The notes beneath the pieces are model-generated. The model saw nothing but the letters and a program-made list of their open reading frames with translations. It had not been told where the DNA came from and did no database searches. The position numbers and the translations under genes are program-made. Below are positions 4,829 to 7,314 of a stretch of 7,314 nt of DNA, piece after piece (position 1 is the first letter of the stretch; each line of letters opens with the position of its first letter). Source of the DNA: JALZOC01 sp038320555 (GTDB taxonomy: Bacteria; Acidobacteriota; Vicinamibacteria; Vicinamibacterales; 2-12-FULL-66-21); contig JBBQEJ010000224.1 of NCBI GenBank assembly GCA_038320555.1, forward strand, positions 1-7,314. The letters are read 5' to 3'.

Positions 4829-7314
4829 GTGTCTTCCGTCCTCGAGCGAATCGCGATCGTCGTTATTTCGCTCAGCTCACCGCGCGCCGAGCGAGAGTGG
4901 ATTGCCGGCGAGATCGAAGAGGAAGTCGCGCGGCGGTCCGCCGCGCATGGCCCTGCCCGCGCCCGACTGTGGATGTACGAAGAAGCTCTGCGCGTTGCCG
5001 CACACGCCGCGGGCTCGCGTGTAGCCGCCTGGCGGCCCCAACATTCTCGAGGAGACGGTGTCATGCAGACTCTGATCCAGGACGCGCGATACGCGATTCG
5101 CCTGTTGATGCGATCGCCTGGCTTCGCGGCGACGGCGATCTTCATTCTTGCGCTCGCGATCGGCGCGAACGCGGCTATTTTCAGCGCCGTGAAAGGCGTG
5201 CTGATCGCCCCGCTTCCGTATCCGGATCCCGATCGCCTCGTGCGGCTGTTCGAGGAGAACCCGACGACGCCGCATTTTCCAATGGCGCCGGCGGATTTTC
5301 GCGATTACCGGGCTGAATTGAGAACCTTCGAGGGGATCGCCGCTTACGTGCGCAACGATCTTCAACTCGCCGACGGCGACCGGCCTGAGCAGCTGCGCGG
5401 AATGCAGGTCACCTCAGGGTTTTTTCAGGTCGTTGGATGGCAGCCATTGCTGGGTCGTGAGTTCGAGCCGCGGGAAGAGGTCTCGGGCAACGACGATGTT
5501 GTGGTGATGAGTCACTCCCTGTGGATGCGGCGCTTCAACGGCGATCCGGCGATTGTCGGCCGGACGCTCCGGTTGTCGGGGCGCCTGTTCAGAGTCGTCG
5601 GGGTCCTTCGGCCAGGGTTTCAGCATGTCGGCAGCACGTACAGAAGTTACGGACACGGCGAACCAGTGGACATCTGGTCCGTCATGCCTGTGCCCCGCGA
5701 CGAAAAATCTGAACACCGGTACTCTCACTACTTCAACGTCATCGGGCGCGTCCGATCGGACGTTTCATGGTCTGTGATGTCGGAGGACCTGCGCGTCACC
5801 GGCCAGCGCGCCGCGAAGCGCTACCCGTCGGCGGACAGCCCGTGGGTTTCTCGTGCCGTGCCACTGAAAGACGAGATCGTCGGGACGGCGGAATCCACGC
5901 TTGTCGCGCTCTCATGGGCCGCGGGAACGATCCTGCTGCTCGCGTGCGCTAACGTCGCGGGACTGCTGCTCGGACGCGCGACTGGACGTGCACGCGAGAT
6001 CGGCGTGCGTGCCGCTCTTGGCGCCACGCGGTGGCGGCTGGCGCGGCAACTGCTCATCGAGAGCGTCGTCCTGGCGGCGGCAGGGGGTGCGCTCGGTATG
6101 GGGATTGCATATTCCGCCGTTGCGGCGCTTGCTCGATATGGGCCCGCGGACACGCCGCGCCTGCAGGATATTGCCGTCGACGCCGACGTGCTTCTCTACA
6201 CAGTGGCGGCGACGATATTGAGCGCCCTCTTGTTCGGTCTCGTGCCTGCGCTTCAGCTCGCACGCACCGGTGTCGGCGCCACGCTCAAACATGGAGGGCG
6301 AACGGTTGCCGGATCCGCGCATCAGCGGCTGCGGCGCGTGCTGACGAGCGTCGAGGTGGCACTGGCGTTCGTGCTCGTCGTGTCAGGCGGGCTCCTGCTC
6401 CGCAGCTTCCTCACGATGCTGAACGCGGACCCGGGGTTTCGTCCGAGCGCTGCGATCACTGCATCCGTTGAACTGCCGACCGCGCAGTACGACACCCCGG
6501 CGAAGGCGGCCGAGTTGTTTGCTCGCGCGCTGGAGAAGGTGCGCGCGCTGCCCGGTGTCCGCGAGGCAGCGTTCGGATCCGATTTGCCATGGACCGGTTA
6601 TGACGAAAACACCGGGTTCAACATCGTTGGACGCCAGTTTGCGGACGGTGATGGTCCCGAAGCGCGATATCACTTCATCACGACCGGGTATGCCGGCGCG
6701 ACAGGCACACCGCTCGTTGCGGGGCGGGACCTTTCCGACTCCGACGCAGCCGGCGCGCCTCTCGTCGTGCTGGTGAACGAGAGCACCGCACGGAAATACT
6801 GGACGAATCCGGAGGCAGCCGTTGGCGCGCGCATCAAGCTGTGGGGTGAGGAGCGAATGGTTGCGGGTGTGCTCGGCGACGTACGTGACATGCCGTGGGA
6901 TCAGCACGCGGTCCCGGCCGTGTACTTTCCGCAGCCACAGACCTGGTACCCGCAGCGCATGTTTCTCGTCGTGAGAGCGGACGTGGCTCCCGGGGCGCTC
7001 GTGGAGCCGATCCGTCAGATCATCCAAGGCCTCGATCCGCAACTTCCACTCGCGAACGTGAAACCGCTTGATGCTGTCGCGGGCGCGGCCATGGCAGCCC
7101 GGCGGCTGACTCTCTGGCTCGTCGGCACGTTCGGCGCCACGGCGCTGTTGCTGGCGCTCGTGGGGATTTACGGACTGATGGCGCAGGCCGTCGGCCAACG
7201 CGTCCAGGAATTCGGCGTCCGGCAGGCGCTTGGCGCGACCAGGATCGACATCATGCGCCTCGTTCTCTCGGGCGCCGCGGCCCTCACCGCAGCCGGGCTC
7301 ATCGCAGGCCTGGC
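4829..7314 (+). CDS. ADOP-type duplicated MacB/FtsX permease with N-terminal prefix domain (3' end beyond window)
   Basis: The frame is open for 828 codons from GTG 4829 to the window end, with no frameshift. Residues 1-78 form a soluble prefix domain (REWIAGEIEEEVARR, then an ARLWMYEEALR helix) like those on acidobacterial orphan permeases. Two MacB-like modules follow. Module 1 begins at M79 with DARYAIRLLMRSPGF and TM1 at about 99-120 (LALAIGANAAIFS). It then has a large periplasmic domain (about 121-355) and an FtsX core at about 359-478, with three helices and REIGVRAALGATRWRL. Module 2 has TM5 at about 504-527, a second periplasmic domain (about 530-755), a helix at about 760-784, and QEFGVRQALGATRIDIM leading into a helix cut by the window edge. 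About one helix, some 40-50 residues, is missing. MacB-type permeases pump substrates or transmit force using an ABC ATPase, but none is encoded here, hence 'orphan'. M79 (ATG 5063) is a possible alternative start that would drop the prefix. Substrate and function are unknown. Confidence 0.92.
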   Translation, partial: MSSVLERIAIVVISLSSPRAEREWIAGEIEEEVARRSAAHGPARARLWMYEEALRVAAHAAGSRVAAWRPQHSRGDGVMQTLIQDARYAIRLLMRSPGFAATAIFILALAIGANAAIFSAVKGVLIAPLPYPDPDRLVRLFEENPTTPHFPMAPADFRDYRAELRTFEGIAAYVRNDLQLADGDRPEQLRGMQVTSGFFQVVGWQPLLGREFEPREEVSGNDDVVVMSHSLWMRRFNGDPAIVGRTLRLSGRLFRVVGVLRPGFQHVGSTYRSYGHGEPVDIWSVMPVPRDEKSEHRYSHYFNVIGRVRSDVSWSVMSEDLRVTGQRAAKRYPSADSPWVSRAVPLKDEIVGTAESTLVALSWAAGTILLLACANVAGLLLGRATGRAREIGVRAALGATRWRLARQLLIESVVLAAAGGALGMGIAYSAVAALARYGPADTPRLQDIAVDADVLLYTVAATILSALLFGLVPALQLARTGVGATLKHGGRTVAGSAHQRLRRVLTSVEVALAFVLVVSGGLLLRSFLTMLNADPGFRPSAAITASVELPTAQYDTPAKAAELFARALEKVRALPGVREAAFGSDLPWTGYDENTGFNIVGRQFADGDGPEARYHFITTGYAGATGTPLVAGRDLSDSDAAGAPLVVLVNESTARKYWTNPEAAVGARIKLWGEERMVAGVLGDVRDMPWDQHAVPAVYFPQPQTWYPQRMFLVVRADVAPGALVEPIRQIIQGLDPQLPLANVKPLDAVAGAAMAARRLTLWLVGTFGATALLLALVGIYGLMAQAVGQRVQEFGVRQALGATRIDIMRLVLSGAAALTAAGLIAGL

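Noticed and set aside
6383..7198. 271-codon antisense reading frame opposite the permease
   Set aside because: It overlaps the clear second module of the ADOP permease and has no motif or start signal.

Overview
The window is GC-rich and densely coding, with all recognisable genes on the + strand. No rRNA, tRNA, CRISPR array or insertion sequence is visible. The second half holds a PadR-type repressor followed by a very large two-module MacB/FtsX-like permease with a short N-terminal prefix domain and no ATPase gene beside it. That pairing is the hallmark of the acidobacterial duplicated orphan permease (ADOP) family. Together with the base composition it points to an Acidobacteriota genome, although ADOPs also occur in related phyla, so the assignment is an inference.

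Region 1 (1-4404) is a tight four-gene operon-like run. In order it holds the C-terminal half of an APC-superfamily amino acid/amine permease (cut by the window start), a glutamine-synthetase-fold amide ligase, an NAD-type short-chain dehydrogenase (SDR), and an NAD(P)-dependent aldehyde dehydrogenase (ALDH). The junctions are a 7-base overlap, a 2-base gap and an 8-base gap, which implies co-transcription and probably translational coupling. Read together, the genes suggest a catabolic gamma-glutamylation route. An amine is imported and capped with glutamate by the ligase, an alcohol group on it is oxidised by the SDR to an aldehyde, and the ALDH oxidises that to a carboxylate. This resembles the Puu putrescine pathway, but an SDR stands where the flavin amine oxidase (PuuB) would be. 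That fits an amino-alcohol such as ethanolamine better than a diamine. The gamma-glutamyl hydrolase needed to finish the route is not in the window.

Region 2 (4405-4490) is the only real intergenic gap. It contains a 12-base direct repeat and a good sigma70-like promoter. A perfect 15-base inverted repeat fills most of the spacer between the -35 and -10 boxes, which is a classic repressor site. The predicted transcription start falls at or just before the padR start codon, so the message may be leaderless.

Region 3 (4491-7314) is the padR-ADOP unit, probably autoregulated through that site. The ADOP reading frame is open from 4829 to the window end without a stop or frameshift (828 codons). 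It lacks only its last membrane segment, which lies beyond the window.
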